A stretch of 64,000 nt of DNA, taken from Bacteroidales bacterium. Its GTDB lineage: Bacteria; Bacteroidota; Bacteroidia; Bacteroidales; UBA932. Within the stretch, counting starts at the first letter, position 1; each line of letters opens with the position of its first letter. The notes beneath the pieces are model-generated. The model was given only the letters and a program-made list of their open reading frames with translations, was not told the DNA's origin and searched no databases. The stretch covers positions 1 to 64,000 of the forward strand of contig JAFVCK010000073.1 of assembly GCA_017479265.1 (NCBI GenBank), written 5' to 3'. A program made the position numbers and the translations under genes. Of this stretch, positions 9,647 through 17,911 are shown one piece after another.

Positions 9647-10478
9647 ATTGTTCCTTTGTGTTTCGCTGCTTTTCGCTCTTGGAGGCAGCCCCATGGTCGC
9701 TTTTGCCGCTGCTCAGGATGATGGCATCGACAGCGAAATGGGCCTTTTGAACCCGCTTTCGGATGAAGGACTGGATGCGGCCGCCATCATGGATGCCGTC
9801 ATGACCACCCCTCAGAAGTTCGAGGAGCTTGCCATACGCTTCCTTCTCAACCTGCTGGTTTGCTGGATACTTGTGGGAGTGTTCTATTACCGCAAGAGCC
9901 ACCGCCGTGACTATTACTTCACTTTCATGCTCTTCTCCTCGGCCATGCTGATGCTGCTCTATGTGATGGGCAACGTGGAGGTGGGCATAGGCCTGACCCT
10001 CGGTCTGTTCGCCATTTTCGGGGTGATACGCTACCGTACCGAGACAGTCCCTATACGCGAAATGACATATCTTTTCGTCATCATAGCCCTGGCGGCCGTC
10101 AACGGACTTGCTCCGCTGTTCAAGATTGAAGGGGCTCAGGGCAACAACCCTTCCTACGTGCTTTCTCTGGGTAATGTCGCAGTGCTGGTCATATCCAACC
10201 TGCTGATAGTCTGCCTTATATGGGTGCTTGAGACAGAACGCAGACACCTTGCGACCAAACTGGTCCTGTACGACAAGATAGACCTTATAGTGCCAGAGCG
10301 CAGGCCTGAACTTATAGCCGACCTGCAGGCAAGGCTCGGCCTCAACGTTGAAAGCCTCGAAATCGGCCATGTGGACTTCCTCAAGGACGCGGCCTTTATC
10401 AAGGTGTATTACGTCCCTCAGAAGGGCGAAACAGATACTATCCAGACAATTACAAAGGCTAAAGATTATACGGAATGA
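9636..10478 (+). CDS. DUF4956 membrane protein, partner of the VTC polymerase
   Basis: 280 aa. An N-terminal hydrophobic or signal segment (LFLCVSLLFALGGSPMVAFA) is followed by membrane helices at about 68-85, 97-113, 118-133 and 140-160 and near 175-195. The conserved DUF4956 stretch GLFAIFGVIRYRTETVPIREMTYLF is recognisable. A soluble C-terminal domain (about 80 aa) ends the protein. It probably forms the membrane part of the polyphosphate polymerase, by analogy to the VTC complex. Its stop codon overlaps the next start by 4 bases. Confidence 0.85.
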   Translation: MLARLFLCVSLLFALGGSPMVAFAAAQDDGIDSEMGLLNPLSDEGLDAAAIMDAVMTTPQKFEELAIRFLLNLLVCWILVGVFYYRKSHRRDYYFTFMLFSSAMLMLLYVMGNVEVGIGLTLGLFAIFGVIRYRTETVPIREMTYLFVIIALAAVNGLAPLFKIEGAQGNNPSYVLSLGNVAVLVISNLLIVCLIWVLETERRHLATKLVLYDKIDLIVPERRPELIADLQARLGLNVESLEIGHVDFLKDAAFIKVYYVPQKGETDTIQTITKAKDYTE

Positions 10479-11281
10479 AAAAGATGTTGCTTATTCTGGC
10501 AGCCACGTCAGTATGCGTCGCAGCTGCCGCCCAGCATACCAATATCCCGCGTACCGACCTCTCTCCCGAAGTAGGCGGCAGGATATCAGTTGAGCTGGAC
10601 AAGAAACTCGCCAGGGGCTGGCATCTGTATCTTTCCGAGCAGGTGCGTTTCGATGACAACTTTACGGACTTCCAGCGTTTCCATACTACGGTGGGGATGT
10701 CCTACAAGTTCGCCAAGCATCTCAAGGGCGCGGTGGAGTATTCCTTTATAAACAATTATAAATCAAGCTCCAAGACCTTCAATAACAACCATCGTCTGAG
10801 CCTTTCGCTCACAGAGCCCTTCTCTTTCGGGTCATGGGACCTCAGCATAAAGGAAACCTTCAGGGTTACCCACAAGTCATATACGCACAACCTCTACCAG
10901 AGCCCGAACAACCCCATGAACGCCAAGCTCAAGGTGCTGCTCAAGTACAAGGGCCTGCGTGCTTTCGTTCCCTATGCCGGTATGGAAGGGCGAATGCTGC
11001 TTAACGGAGCATCCTGCTCCGCGACCTACAATTCAGTGGCCGGGACATGGAGCGACTACAGCTTCACAGGGTATAAGGATGTGTATCTGAACCGTATCCG
11101 TGGGATAGTAGGTGCGGAGTGGAAACTTGACCACAACAACTCCCTGGATTTCAAGGTGCTTCTGGACTATTGCATTGATAATGCGATAGATACAAATGCT
11201 GAAGGCACCAAGCTCAAGAGCATGGTGGTGGAGCGTCAATTCTTTCCCCAGCTCTGCGTCGGGTACAAGTTCAGCTTCTGA
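10475..11281 (+). CDS. DUF2490 outer-membrane-like protein
   Basis: 268 aa with a signal peptide ending near AAAAQ. Alternating amphipathic strands run to a terminal aromatic (CVGYKFSF), as in outer-membrane barrels. The pattern ELDKKLARGWHLYLSEQVRFDD and YKFAKHLKGAVEYSF fits DUF2490. It is last in the VTC operon. The role is unknown; one inference is that it exposes or anchors a product of this operon at the outer membrane. Confidence 0.75.
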   Translation: MKKMLLILAATSVCVAAAAQHTNIPRTDLSPEVGGRISVELDKKLARGWHLYLSEQVRFDDNFTDFQRFHTTVGMSYKFAKHLKGAVEYSFINNYKSSSKTFNNNHRLSLSLTEPFSFGSWDLSIKETFRVTHKSYTHNLYQSPNNPMNAKLKVLLKYKGLRAFVPYAGMEGRMLLNGASCSATYNSVAGTWSDYSFTGYKDVYLNRIRGIVGAEWKLDHNNSLDFKVLLDYCIDNAIDTNAEGTKLKSMVVERQFFPQLCVGYKFSF

Positions 11282-11289
11282 GATAAGGT

Positions 11290-12705
11290 TTACCTGACCA
11301 ATACCACGTAATCGCCTGGTGCGAGTGTGGCTGAGTACTCACCGGAGACTTTGCCGCCGTCGAACCAGTCGGTGTATTCTCCGTCAAGAGGGATGGAAAT
11401 CTCTACGGGAGCGCTGTCAAGGTTGATAAAAGGCGTACCTGCCGAGAGGCCTGTGGGACGGTTGTCATTGCCCTCCGCTTTAACTTCTTCTTCCTCTATA
11501 GAGGGAGCCGTTCCGAAGTTGGCTGCCACTATTACCTTGTTGCCTTCTGCCAGGCGGGAGAATGCAATGACCCCTTCGGGAGCATCTATATATTCCATGG
11601 CCCCGCCTTTCTCGCCGGCGGCAAGTGCGGGATTGGAGTGCTTAAGCTCTACGAGCCTTTTCCAGAAGGTGGTGTATTCGTTTGCGCTCCAGTCGGTTAT
11701 GGGGTCTTTCTCGAAGAATTCCAGTCGGCGGTCAAGCCCTATTTCCTGTCCCGTATAGATAAGCGGCTGGCTGCCCGGGAGGGTGAAGCAAAGTACTGCA
11801 CAGGCATTTGCGGCAATGCCTTCTCGGTCGAATTCGCAGCCTGCCCATGAATTCTCGTCGTGGTTGGATGTGAACATCAGGCGGAAGGCCTCCTTGGGGA
11901 AATGCTCGTTGTCTCGGGCAATGTATTCCTTGAGGTCGGATACGCTCCTGCGGCCCTGTGCAAGGGCATTCAGCAGGTGGTGCAGTTCCCATGCGTAGTG
12001 TGCGTCGAAGGTCTCCAGAGGGTCTGCTATGTCGGTGTGCTCGGCCTCGGCAAGCAGGTATATGTCAGGGTAGTCGGCCTTCATCTTGGGCAGTATGGCC
12101 TTCCAGAACTTGGCGGGTACTTCTGCGGCGGCATCGCAGCGGAAGCCGTCAACGCCCTTTTCAAGCCAGAAGCGCATGGCATCGTCCTGCGCCCACCACA
12201 CCTGCTCGTTCTCGTAGTTGAGGCTGCGGGTGTCGGTCCAGTCGTACTCGTAGATGGCATTGCCGAGGGAGTCGCGCTCGTAGAAGTCCGCAGGCTTTTC
12301 CCTCATCCATACGTTGTCCGGTGCGGTCTGGTTGGCCACCCAGTCGAGTATTATCTTGAAGCCCTGCTCGTGAGCGGCTTTGACAAGACTCTCGAAATCT
12401 TCCATGGTGCCGAATTCGGGATTGACCTTCTTGTAGTCGGAGATGGCGTAGTAGGAGCCGAGCGTGCCCTTGCGGCCTTCGACACCTATTTCATATACGG
12501 GCATGAGCCAGAGTATGTCGGGTCCGAGTTCCTTGAGGCGGGGAAGCTCAGCCTCGACGGCCTTGAATGTGCCCTCGGGGGAGAACTGGCGGATATTGAC
12601 CTCATAGACTACGGAATCGTACATCCAGGAGGCGTGAGGTGCGGGAGTGCTCTTGCAGGCTGCAAGGGAGAGCGCCGCGATAAGTATGGACAATGCCTTT
12701 TTCAT
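11290..12705 (-). CDS. GH13 alpha-amylase-family lipoprotein
   Basis: 471 aa from the ATG at 12705. The lipobox LSLAAC places the acylated residue at Cys17. GH13 conserved regions are present: ILDWVANQ (region I), VDGFRCDAA (nucleophile Asp), LLAEAE (acid/base Glu) and TSNHDENSW (third Asp), with a C-terminal beta domain. In region I the usual NH is NQ, a substitution at a normally conserved His. It likely hydrolyses or transglycosylates alpha-glucans at the membrane. It stands alone and converges on the DUF2490 gene with an 8-base gap. Its own promoter has a -7 box at 12731-12738. Confidence 0.9.
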   Translation of the reverse strand: MKKALSILIAALSLAACKSTPAPHASWMYDSVVYEVNIRQFSPEGTFKAVEAELPRLKELGPDILWLMPVYEIGVEGRKGTLGSYYAISDYKKVNPEFGTMEDFESLVKAAHEQGFKIILDWVANQTAPDNVWMREKPADFYERDSLGNAIYEYDWTDTRSLNYENEQVWWAQDDAMRFWLEKGVDGFRCDAAAEVPAKFWKAILPKMKADYPDIYLLAEAEHTDIADPLETFDAHYAWELHHLLNALAQGRRSVSDLKEYIARDNEHFPKEAFRLMFTSNHDENSWAGCEFDREGIAANACAVLCFTLPGSQPLIYTGQEIGLDRRLEFFEKDPITDWSANEYTTFWKRLVELKHSNPALAAGEKGGAMEYIDAPEGVIAFSRLAEGNKVIVAANFGTAPSIEEEEVKAEGNDNRPTGLSAGTPFINLDSAPVEISIPLDGEYTDWFDGGKVSGEYSATLAPGDYVVLVR

Positions 12706-12730
12706 ATAATCAAGTTTTTGTTTCCAATGG

Positions 12731-12738
12731 CAAATATA
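12731..12738 (-). promoter_or_regulatory. -7 box of the amylase gene
   Basis: TATATTTG on the minus strand matches the Bacteroidota consensus TAnnTTTG, 26 bases before the chosen ATG. This supports starting at 12705 rather than at the upstream in-frame ATG. Confidence 0.6.
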
Positions 12739-12847
12739 GCTTTTTAATTGCTTTAAGTTGCCAATTATCATAGTTAATTTTAATCATTTTATACCCTGCC
12801 CGTGCGAAATAGTTATCCCTGCCTCGCGCGTACGCATAAAAAATGGG

Positions 12848-12855
12848 TATTTTTG
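12848..12855 (+). promoter_or_regulatory. -7 box of the Ig/coiled-coil lipoprotein operon
   Basis: TATTTTTG matches TAnnTTTG, with the ATG at 12882 about 20 bases after the expected transcription start. It also argues against the upstream in-frame ATG at 12843. Confidence 0.5.
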
Positions 12856-12881
12856 GCAAGCAAATGTTCAAATACAACTAT

Positions 12882-14111
12882 ATGAAACGTTATTTTATCA
12901 TTACATTTTTGGCCGCGCTTGCGGTGATTTCCTGTGGAAAGGACAATGGTTCCAAAGATGGCAACGTGCCCGCCGGATTAGATGAGAACGGCCTGTCCTC
13001 GTTACTGATAAGGGAGAAGGGCAAGAGTGAGTTTGCAAAGGAGATAGACATTACCGTCGGAGTCAAGGAATCCACCTTCATCGAAGTCAAACCGGACCCT
13101 GAGACCGCCGCCGTGACCCCCAGGTTCGAATCGGGGGAGAGTACCATAGCCTATGCGACCCAGCAGGGTACAGTGCGCGGGCGCAAGGCCGGCCAGACCA
13201 AGATTACCGTGAGCGTGAACGGCACAGTCTATGCCACCGCCAATGTGACGGTCGTGGACGGGGACAATTCCTCGGATCCCGGACCGGCTCCGAGCGAGAA
13301 GATTCGCCTGGACGACTCCCACTGGTTCTTCTATTGCGTATGTTGCGATGAATACGAACCCATCAAGGAGGCATCCGCGCACGCAGCTGCGAACCATTAC
13401 GCTACCTGGTATCCCTACACTATGAACATCGTCCTTATGGAAGACACGGAGGACATGTGGAGCTATCTTGCTTATGAGGACGACGAGGGCAACTACACGT
13501 ATTCCTACACAGTCGGGCCTGACACATATTACAAATTCGAAGACGAAGATTGTGGTGACGGCATATTCTTCGACCTCGACCCGACTGCGCCATATCCCCA
13601 GATATATAGCTCCGGCGTTCTGGATCCGTTCTGCCACGGTTCCCTGACCGTTTCCTTCGAGAATGAACGCTACATAGCCGGACCTTACACGTGCGATGCC
13701 CAGTATCGCGGCCTGATAGGCTACACCCCCGAAGTCGATATAAATATTGTTGACAGCAACGACTACAGCGTGATAATGCGTTCACTCATCCACAACAACC
13801 AAACTGAACTACATCCCAGGAAAGGAGGAGTATTCAAGGCGCTCGTCACCTGGCCCGCTTTCGAAGGCGGTGCGGAAAAGGGTTCGTATGCCCATCGCGA
13901 TTTCGCAGAGACTGGCTATGACTATTTCTACGTCACTTCCAGCAACCCCGACGTGGTGTCCGTGGAGAGTATGGGAAATGCCGAAGGCGAAAGGTGGGAA
14001 GCCACTTTCAAATGCAACAGCGTCGGATCGGCTGACCTGCAGTTCAATTCGCACGTAAGCCAGGGTGTCAGCAGTCCCGTCTGGACCAATCACGTAAACG
14101 TAAGAGAATAA
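12882..14111 (+). CDS. Ig-like (BIG2-type) lipoprotein, first gene of the coiled-coil operon
   Basis: 409 aa from the ATG at 12882. The lipobox AVISC is followed by an Asp/Lys-rich linker. Residues 30-125 look like a bacterial Ig-like group 2 domain (TPRFESGESTIAYATQQGTVRGRKAGQTKITVSVNG). The middle is unusually rich in Tyr, Trp, Asp and Cys (HWFFYCVCCDEYEP, then EDEDCGDG and FCHG). A second Ig-like segment follows near 345-405 (SSNPDVVSVESMG). The gap to the next gene is 7 bases, so it is co-transcribed with three coiled-coil lipoproteins and is a plausible surface-exposed partner. No enzyme motif is seen. Confidence 0.75.
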   Translation: MKRYFIITFLAALAVISCGKDNGSKDGNVPAGLDENGLSSLLIREKGKSEFAKEIDITVGVKESTFIEVKPDPETAAVTPRFESGESTIAYATQQGTVRGRKAGQTKITVSVNGTVYATANVTVVDGDNSSDPGPAPSEKIRLDDSHWFFYCVCCDEYEPIKEASAHAAANHYATWYPYTMNIVLMEDTEDMWSYLAYEDDEGNYTYSYTVGPDTYYKFEDEDCGDGIFFDLDPTAPYPQIYSSGVLDPFCHGSLTVSFENERYIAGPYTCDAQYRGLIGYTPEVDINIVDSNDYSVIMRSLIHNNQTELHPRKGGVFKALVTWPAFEGGAEKGSYAHRDFAETGYDYFYVTSSNPDVVSVESMGNAEGERWEATFKCNSVGSADLQFNSHVSQGVSSPVWTNHVNVRE

Positions 14112-14118
14112 TATCCAC

Positions 14119-15321
14119 ATGAAAAGGCATACGTTGTTTTTTATAGGAGTGTCGTTGGCGCTGGCCGCTTTCGCGGCAAGTTGTACCAATGCCGACATGG
14201 AGGCGGAACTTGCGGCACGCAGGGCACGCCTTGACGAGTTGGAGCAGCAGGACTACAAGGTGCGTGAAGTCCTCTACGGCAAGCTCAACGCCCTGCGAGG
14301 CAAGCTTCTCCCTATCATAGAAAAGGTGGAGGCCGACCTCAAGAAAAAGATTGACCGGGAATCGGAGAAGGTCGAGTATGCCCTGGCCGATTCCGTCGCC
14401 AAGATAAACGGACGCATCGATGTGGCCTTTGCCAAGGCTCAGTCCTACATAGACCAGAACATGGGTGCCTGCTATGATGACATCTACGACAGTTTCGAGA
14501 CGCTTTCCCGCACCAAGGATGCCATTCACAAGCGCCTCGGCAAGGCCATATCCGACGGAGACAAGAACCTTGAGGCCCTTCTGCGCAGATATGAGAGCGA
14601 CGTGGACAAGATGCAGCAGCGGTCCAATGACCTGGAGAGCAGGCTGCTGGAAGTGGATAAGTTTTTCTCCGAGGCCGACAGGATTCAGAAACTGATGGAC
14701 CCGATGCTAAAAAAGAGCAAGGACCTCGAAGAAGTTTACTCCGTAATGGAAGAAAACGAGGCCGATTTGCTTAAGAAGATGAATGTCCTTGTCTCCCAGG
14801 AAGTCCTTGCCGAGCTGGAAATAAATGAAATCAATGAGATGAAGGGCGTACTGGAGGAAGCGGAAAATGCCATTGACAATCTTGAGAGTTGCAAGAGTGA
14901 CATAGAAGGCTACCTGTCCGATTCCGAAGGCCTTTTCGACCGTATGGAAGAAATATCTTCTTTTCTGGACGAAGACGTGCTGGTCTATGCGCAGGACATA
15001 ATAGAGCAGGGCGAAGACCTTCGCAGCTATGCGGAAGAGTACGAGTCTTATTTCTCCGACTTTGACCCCGCAGCCAAGCTTGACGAAATAGAAATCGTGA
15101 AGGAGGATATGCAGACTGTTTTCGAGGAGTTGATTGACAGCGGAGAGGTGATTGCCTCCCGCGTCGAGGAAATTGCCGGTGATTTCAGTGACTTGTACAA
15201 CCAGATGGAAGATTATTGGCAAAACGCCTGGAATTGGGCGGATGAGACAATGAACAGGATGTTCGAAGTGGGAGAGATTCTGCAAGACCATCCGTGGATC
15301 ATTGAAAAATACGGCCTGTAA
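14119..15321 (+). CDS. Long coiled-coil lipoprotein, copy 1 of 3
   Basis: 400 aa. A lipoprotein signal ends at Cys22 (AASC). Almost all of the mature chain is predicted coiled coil, rich in Glu, Asp, Lys and Leu, with only a short C-terminal aromatic segment (YWQNAWNWADETMNRMF) breaking the pattern. The landmark KAISDGDKNLEALLR at 142-156 recurs at nearly the same position in the next two genes, which shows tandem paralogy despite strong divergence. Function is unknown. An outer-membrane-anchored rod, fibre or spacer is the simplest reading, which is inference. Confidence 0.8.
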   Translation: MKRHTLFFIGVSLALAAFAASCTNADMEAELAARRARLDELEQQDYKVREVLYGKLNALRGKLLPIIEKVEADLKKKIDRESEKVEYALADSVAKINGRIDVAFAKAQSYIDQNMGACYDDIYDSFETLSRTKDAIHKRLGKAISDGDKNLEALLRRYESDVDKMQQRSNDLESRLLEVDKFFSEADRIQKLMDPMLKKSKDLEEVYSVMEENEADLLKKMNVLVSQEVLAELEINEINEMKGVLEEAENAIDNLESCKSDIEGYLSDSEGLFDRMEEISSFLDEDVLVYAQDIIEQGEDLRSYAEEYESYFSDFDPAAKLDEIEIVKEDMQTVFEELIDSGEVIASRVEEIAGDFSDLYNQMEDYWQNAWNWADETMNRMFEVGEILQDHPWIIEKYGL

Positions 15322-15335
15322 CAGGAGGAGTGAGT

Positions 15336-16442
15336 ATGAAAAACAATGCAGTAAAATATTTGGCAGTTGCCATTTTGTCCGTCCTTGTCCTCTCATGCAA
15401 GGATTATGATGCAGAATTTGCCGAGATTCAGGCCAGGATAGAGAAGCTCCAGGCCGCAGATGCGCAGACGCGCAAGATGATTCTTTCCGAGATGGACCGT
15501 CTTAGCAACGAAATCCTGGACAGGATAGGCATTATGGAAAAGAATGTCTATAAGCATCTGGACGATGCAGTGGTGAAGCTTACGGACAAGATTCTGGATG
15601 CGTCCGAAAAAATTCACGACAAGATTACAGCCGGCTCGGCACGGCTCGGCACGTCTATACGCGATTGGGAGAATAAGATAAACTCTCTTATTGACAGCAA
15701 GGAGTCGGATTTCAACGCGGCCCGCTCCAAGATGGAATCGGAGCTTAAGAAGGCCATCAGCAGCGGCGATGCCTCTCTCCAGAGGCGAATCAGGAACGGA
15801 ATGAGCCAGCTGGACCAGATTCAGAACACCTTCCCTGAAAAGATGAAGCAGATGGCTGCCAAGTATTCCAAGATTCAGGATGTGGCTGATAAATACAAGA
15901 CCCTCTCGGAGAAGCTTGCCGTACTGGATGGCCGCAAGAATGATATGAAGACAATGGTTGCGCAGTACAGCGATTCCATGGAGGAGGTGCTGATGCAGGA
16001 TATCACGGAGTTCTCAAGCGGGCAGATGCAGTCTCTCTACGAGAATATCCTTGATGCCTATTCTACCGTGGAAAGCATAAACGATGAGATTTCAAGCATG
16101 TCGGACGACATAGATTCTTACTATTCCTCCATGCCCGATGTCGAGGGGCTCCTTTCGGATGCCGACAATGCCTTCGGTCAGCTTGAGGACCTTCAGAGTG
16201 CCATTTCATCGTTCTATCCCGAGGATTTGGAAACGCTGATAAGTGACATATCCGATGCCTTATCCGCTGCCGAGAATTGTGACGTGGACCTGTCCGATGT
16301 CGAGAGTTCCGCACAGTATTATCTGGGCCTGATTTCGTCACTGGAGCAAGCGTGTGATGAAGCGATAGCCGTAATTGAAGAACGTACCGGTGATATGGAA
16401 GACCTTGACTATGCAATAGATAACTACGTAGGGGTTCGATAA
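15336..16442 (+). CDS. Long coiled-coil lipoprotein, copy 2 of 3
   Basis: 368 aa. The ATG at 15336 is preceded by AGGAGGAG, a real Shine-Dalgarno-like sequence that is rare in this phylum; the GTG six bases earlier is less likely. The lipobox VLSC gives Cys21, followed by KDYDAEF, an acidic stretch like the surface-export signals of Bacteroidota lipoproteins. It is coiled coil throughout, with KAISSGDASLQRRIR at 139-153 matching the first copy. The C-terminal half is very rich in Asp, Ser and Tyr (SSMSDDIDSYYSSMPD). Confidence 0.8.
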   Translation: MKNNAVKYLAVAILSVLVLSCKDYDAEFAEIQARIEKLQAADAQTRKMILSEMDRLSNEILDRIGIMEKNVYKHLDDAVVKLTDKILDASEKIHDKITAGSARLGTSIRDWENKINSLIDSKESDFNAARSKMESELKKAISSGDASLQRRIRNGMSQLDQIQNTFPEKMKQMAAKYSKIQDVADKYKTLSEKLAVLDGRKNDMKTMVAQYSDSMEEVLMQDITEFSSGQMQSLYENILDAYSTVESINDEISSMSDDIDSYYSSMPDVEGLLSDADNAFGQLEDLQSAISSFYPEDLETLISDISDALSAAENCDVDLSDVESSAQYYLGLISSLEQACDEAIAVIEERTGDMEDLDYAIDNYVGVR

Positions 16443-16444
16443 TT

Positions 16445-17614
16445 ATGAAAAAGTTTTTGACAATACTTTCGCTCTCTGCCTGTCTTGTCCTTTCTCCCGG
16501 GTGCAACAGCGCCCGGCTTAGGGATATTGACAAGCAGCTGGATGCTCTGGACCAGGAGGATAAGAAGACTCTCAAGGAGATGAGCGATGCCATAGACGAG
16601 TTGGAAAGGACTCTTATGGCCAAGATAGAGGAATCGAAGGAAAAACTGAACAACGACATTGATGCCGCGATGTTGGGAATGTACGCCCTCTTGCACGAGA
16701 AGATGGTTGAGAATCAGAAGTATCTTGAGGCGGAGGTGGATAAGCGCAAGGCTGAATGTGACAAGACCGTCACCGCTCTGTATGACAGGGGGGAGAAGAC
16801 GGTCGCCGCCCTGGACGCTGCTCTGGACCGTTCCCAGCAGGACCTTCAGAAAGCAATCGAGAACGGCGACAAGGCCCTTGAACAGAAGCTCCGCAGTTTC
16901 CAGGACAAGATTGACGACCCCCGGGATTATCTGGACAAGGTGGAGAAGGATGTGAAGTTTTACGAGAATCATGTGGATTTGCTCGCTTCTACCGGAATGT
17001 TCAAGGATGGCGCAATCGAGAATCTTCAGATTGTTTTGAAGGACTGCGAGGAGTTCGATCTCCAGAAGTATATCGACAGGGCCGGAGAGGAACTCGCATG
17101 GCTGTCCAAGGTGAAGCTGGATGAGCTCACCAAGGACAGGATGGAGGCGGTACGGGACATTGTCACCAAACTCAACGATATGGTAGATGATGCCACCTCG
17201 CTTGCCGACGAAAGCCAGAGCAAGACCGCTGAGATGTCCGAGTTGGTGGATGACTGGTCCACCCGTGCGGATGAGTATTATGCCTCTCTGGATGACTTTT
17301 CCACGGAGATACTGGACGGATATGATGAAATCATTTCACTTTATGAAGATTATGGTCCGGAGGTGGATTCCTGGTGGAGCGATCTTGAAAACGCGTATGA
17401 AAATATGGTGTCCGACCTTAATTCTATAGAGGGATTGGCGGATATAGTGTCAGAGTCCGAGGATCTCATTGATTCATCATATTGGGAGACCGTCTATGCG
17501 TTCCATGATTTCTTTGACAGATGCATAGCCGCAGAGGATGCCTGCGAGACGGCCATGTCTGAACTCGATTCCTGGGTGGATGAATTCGGCGACGATATCC
17601 GCCGCTACATGTAA
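16445..17614 (+). CDS. Long coiled-coil lipoprotein, copy 3 of 3
   Basis: 389 aa, starting 2 bases after the previous stop. The lipoprotein signal ends at Cys20 (LSPGC). It has the same plan as the two genes before it: long heptad-rich coil and the landmark KAIENGDKALEQKLR at 136-150. The C-terminal segment is rich in Trp, Tyr and Asp (YGPEVDSWWSDLENAYENM), echoing the aromatic tail of copy 1. It is last in the operon and followed by a strong terminator. Function is unknown. Confidence 0.8.
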   Translation: MKKFLTILSLSACLVLSPGCNSARLRDIDKQLDALDQEDKKTLKEMSDAIDELERTLMAKIEESKEKLNNDIDAAMLGMYALLHEKMVENQKYLEAEVDKRKAECDKTVTALYDRGEKTVAALDAALDRSQQDLQKAIENGDKALEQKLRSFQDKIDDPRDYLDKVEKDVKFYENHVDLLASTGMFKDGAIENLQIVLKDCEEFDLQKYIDRAGEELAWLSKVKLDELTKDRMEAVRDIVTKLNDMVDDATSLADESQSKTAEMSELVDDWSTRADEYYASLDDFSTEILDGYDEIISLYEDYGPEVDSWWSDLENAYENMVSDLNSIEGLADIVSESEDLIDSSYWETVYAFHDFFDRCIAAEDACETAMSELDSWVDEFGDDIRRYM

Positions 17615-17637
17615 CCTGTTATTGTGCAGATACTTGA

Positions 17638-17676
17638 GGGGGTGACCGACACGTCGGTCACCCCCAATGGTTTTTT
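17638..17676 (+). terminator. Strong terminator closing the coiled-coil operon
   Basis: A perfect 13-bp stem, GGGGGTGACCGAC (17638-17650) with GTCGGTCACCCCC (17653-17665), is followed by AATGG and six T. It separates the lipoprotein operon from the hip island. Confidence 0.9.
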
Positions 17677-17679
17677 ATA

Positions 17680-17911
17680 GGTCAATTTCAGGTTTTATAT
17701 CTTATACTTATAGAGGCCTCTGGAAATGCTTGTAATTGTCGAAGACAAGTTCGATGGGGCCTTCCCAGACGAAGGTTCCGTCATTTCCGTCAGCAACTGA
17801 GTCTCAGGCTCCTGGGGCTGGGGAAGAGGCCGGATTAGATTACGCTGCGTGACTTCACCATCTTGACAGCATTTACCGGTGCTATCCCCGGCCACAAATT
17901 CTGCAAGTTTT
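17680..17911 (-). pseudogene. Possible remnant downstream of hipT
   Basis: No intact gene is seen. On the minus strand two short open stretches in different frames read like protein: one starts just after the hipT stop (KKLAEFVAGDSTGKCCQDG), and another ends FVWEGPIELVFDNYKHFQRP before a TAA near 17707. Joining them needs a frameshift near 17795. This looks like the decayed 3' part of a gene, but I cannot name the family and chance reading is possible. Confidence 0.3.

Noticed and set aside
12843..12881. Upstream in-frame ATG for the Ig-like lipoprotein
   Set aside because: It would overlap the -7 box and put extra residues before a normal lipoprotein signal peptide.
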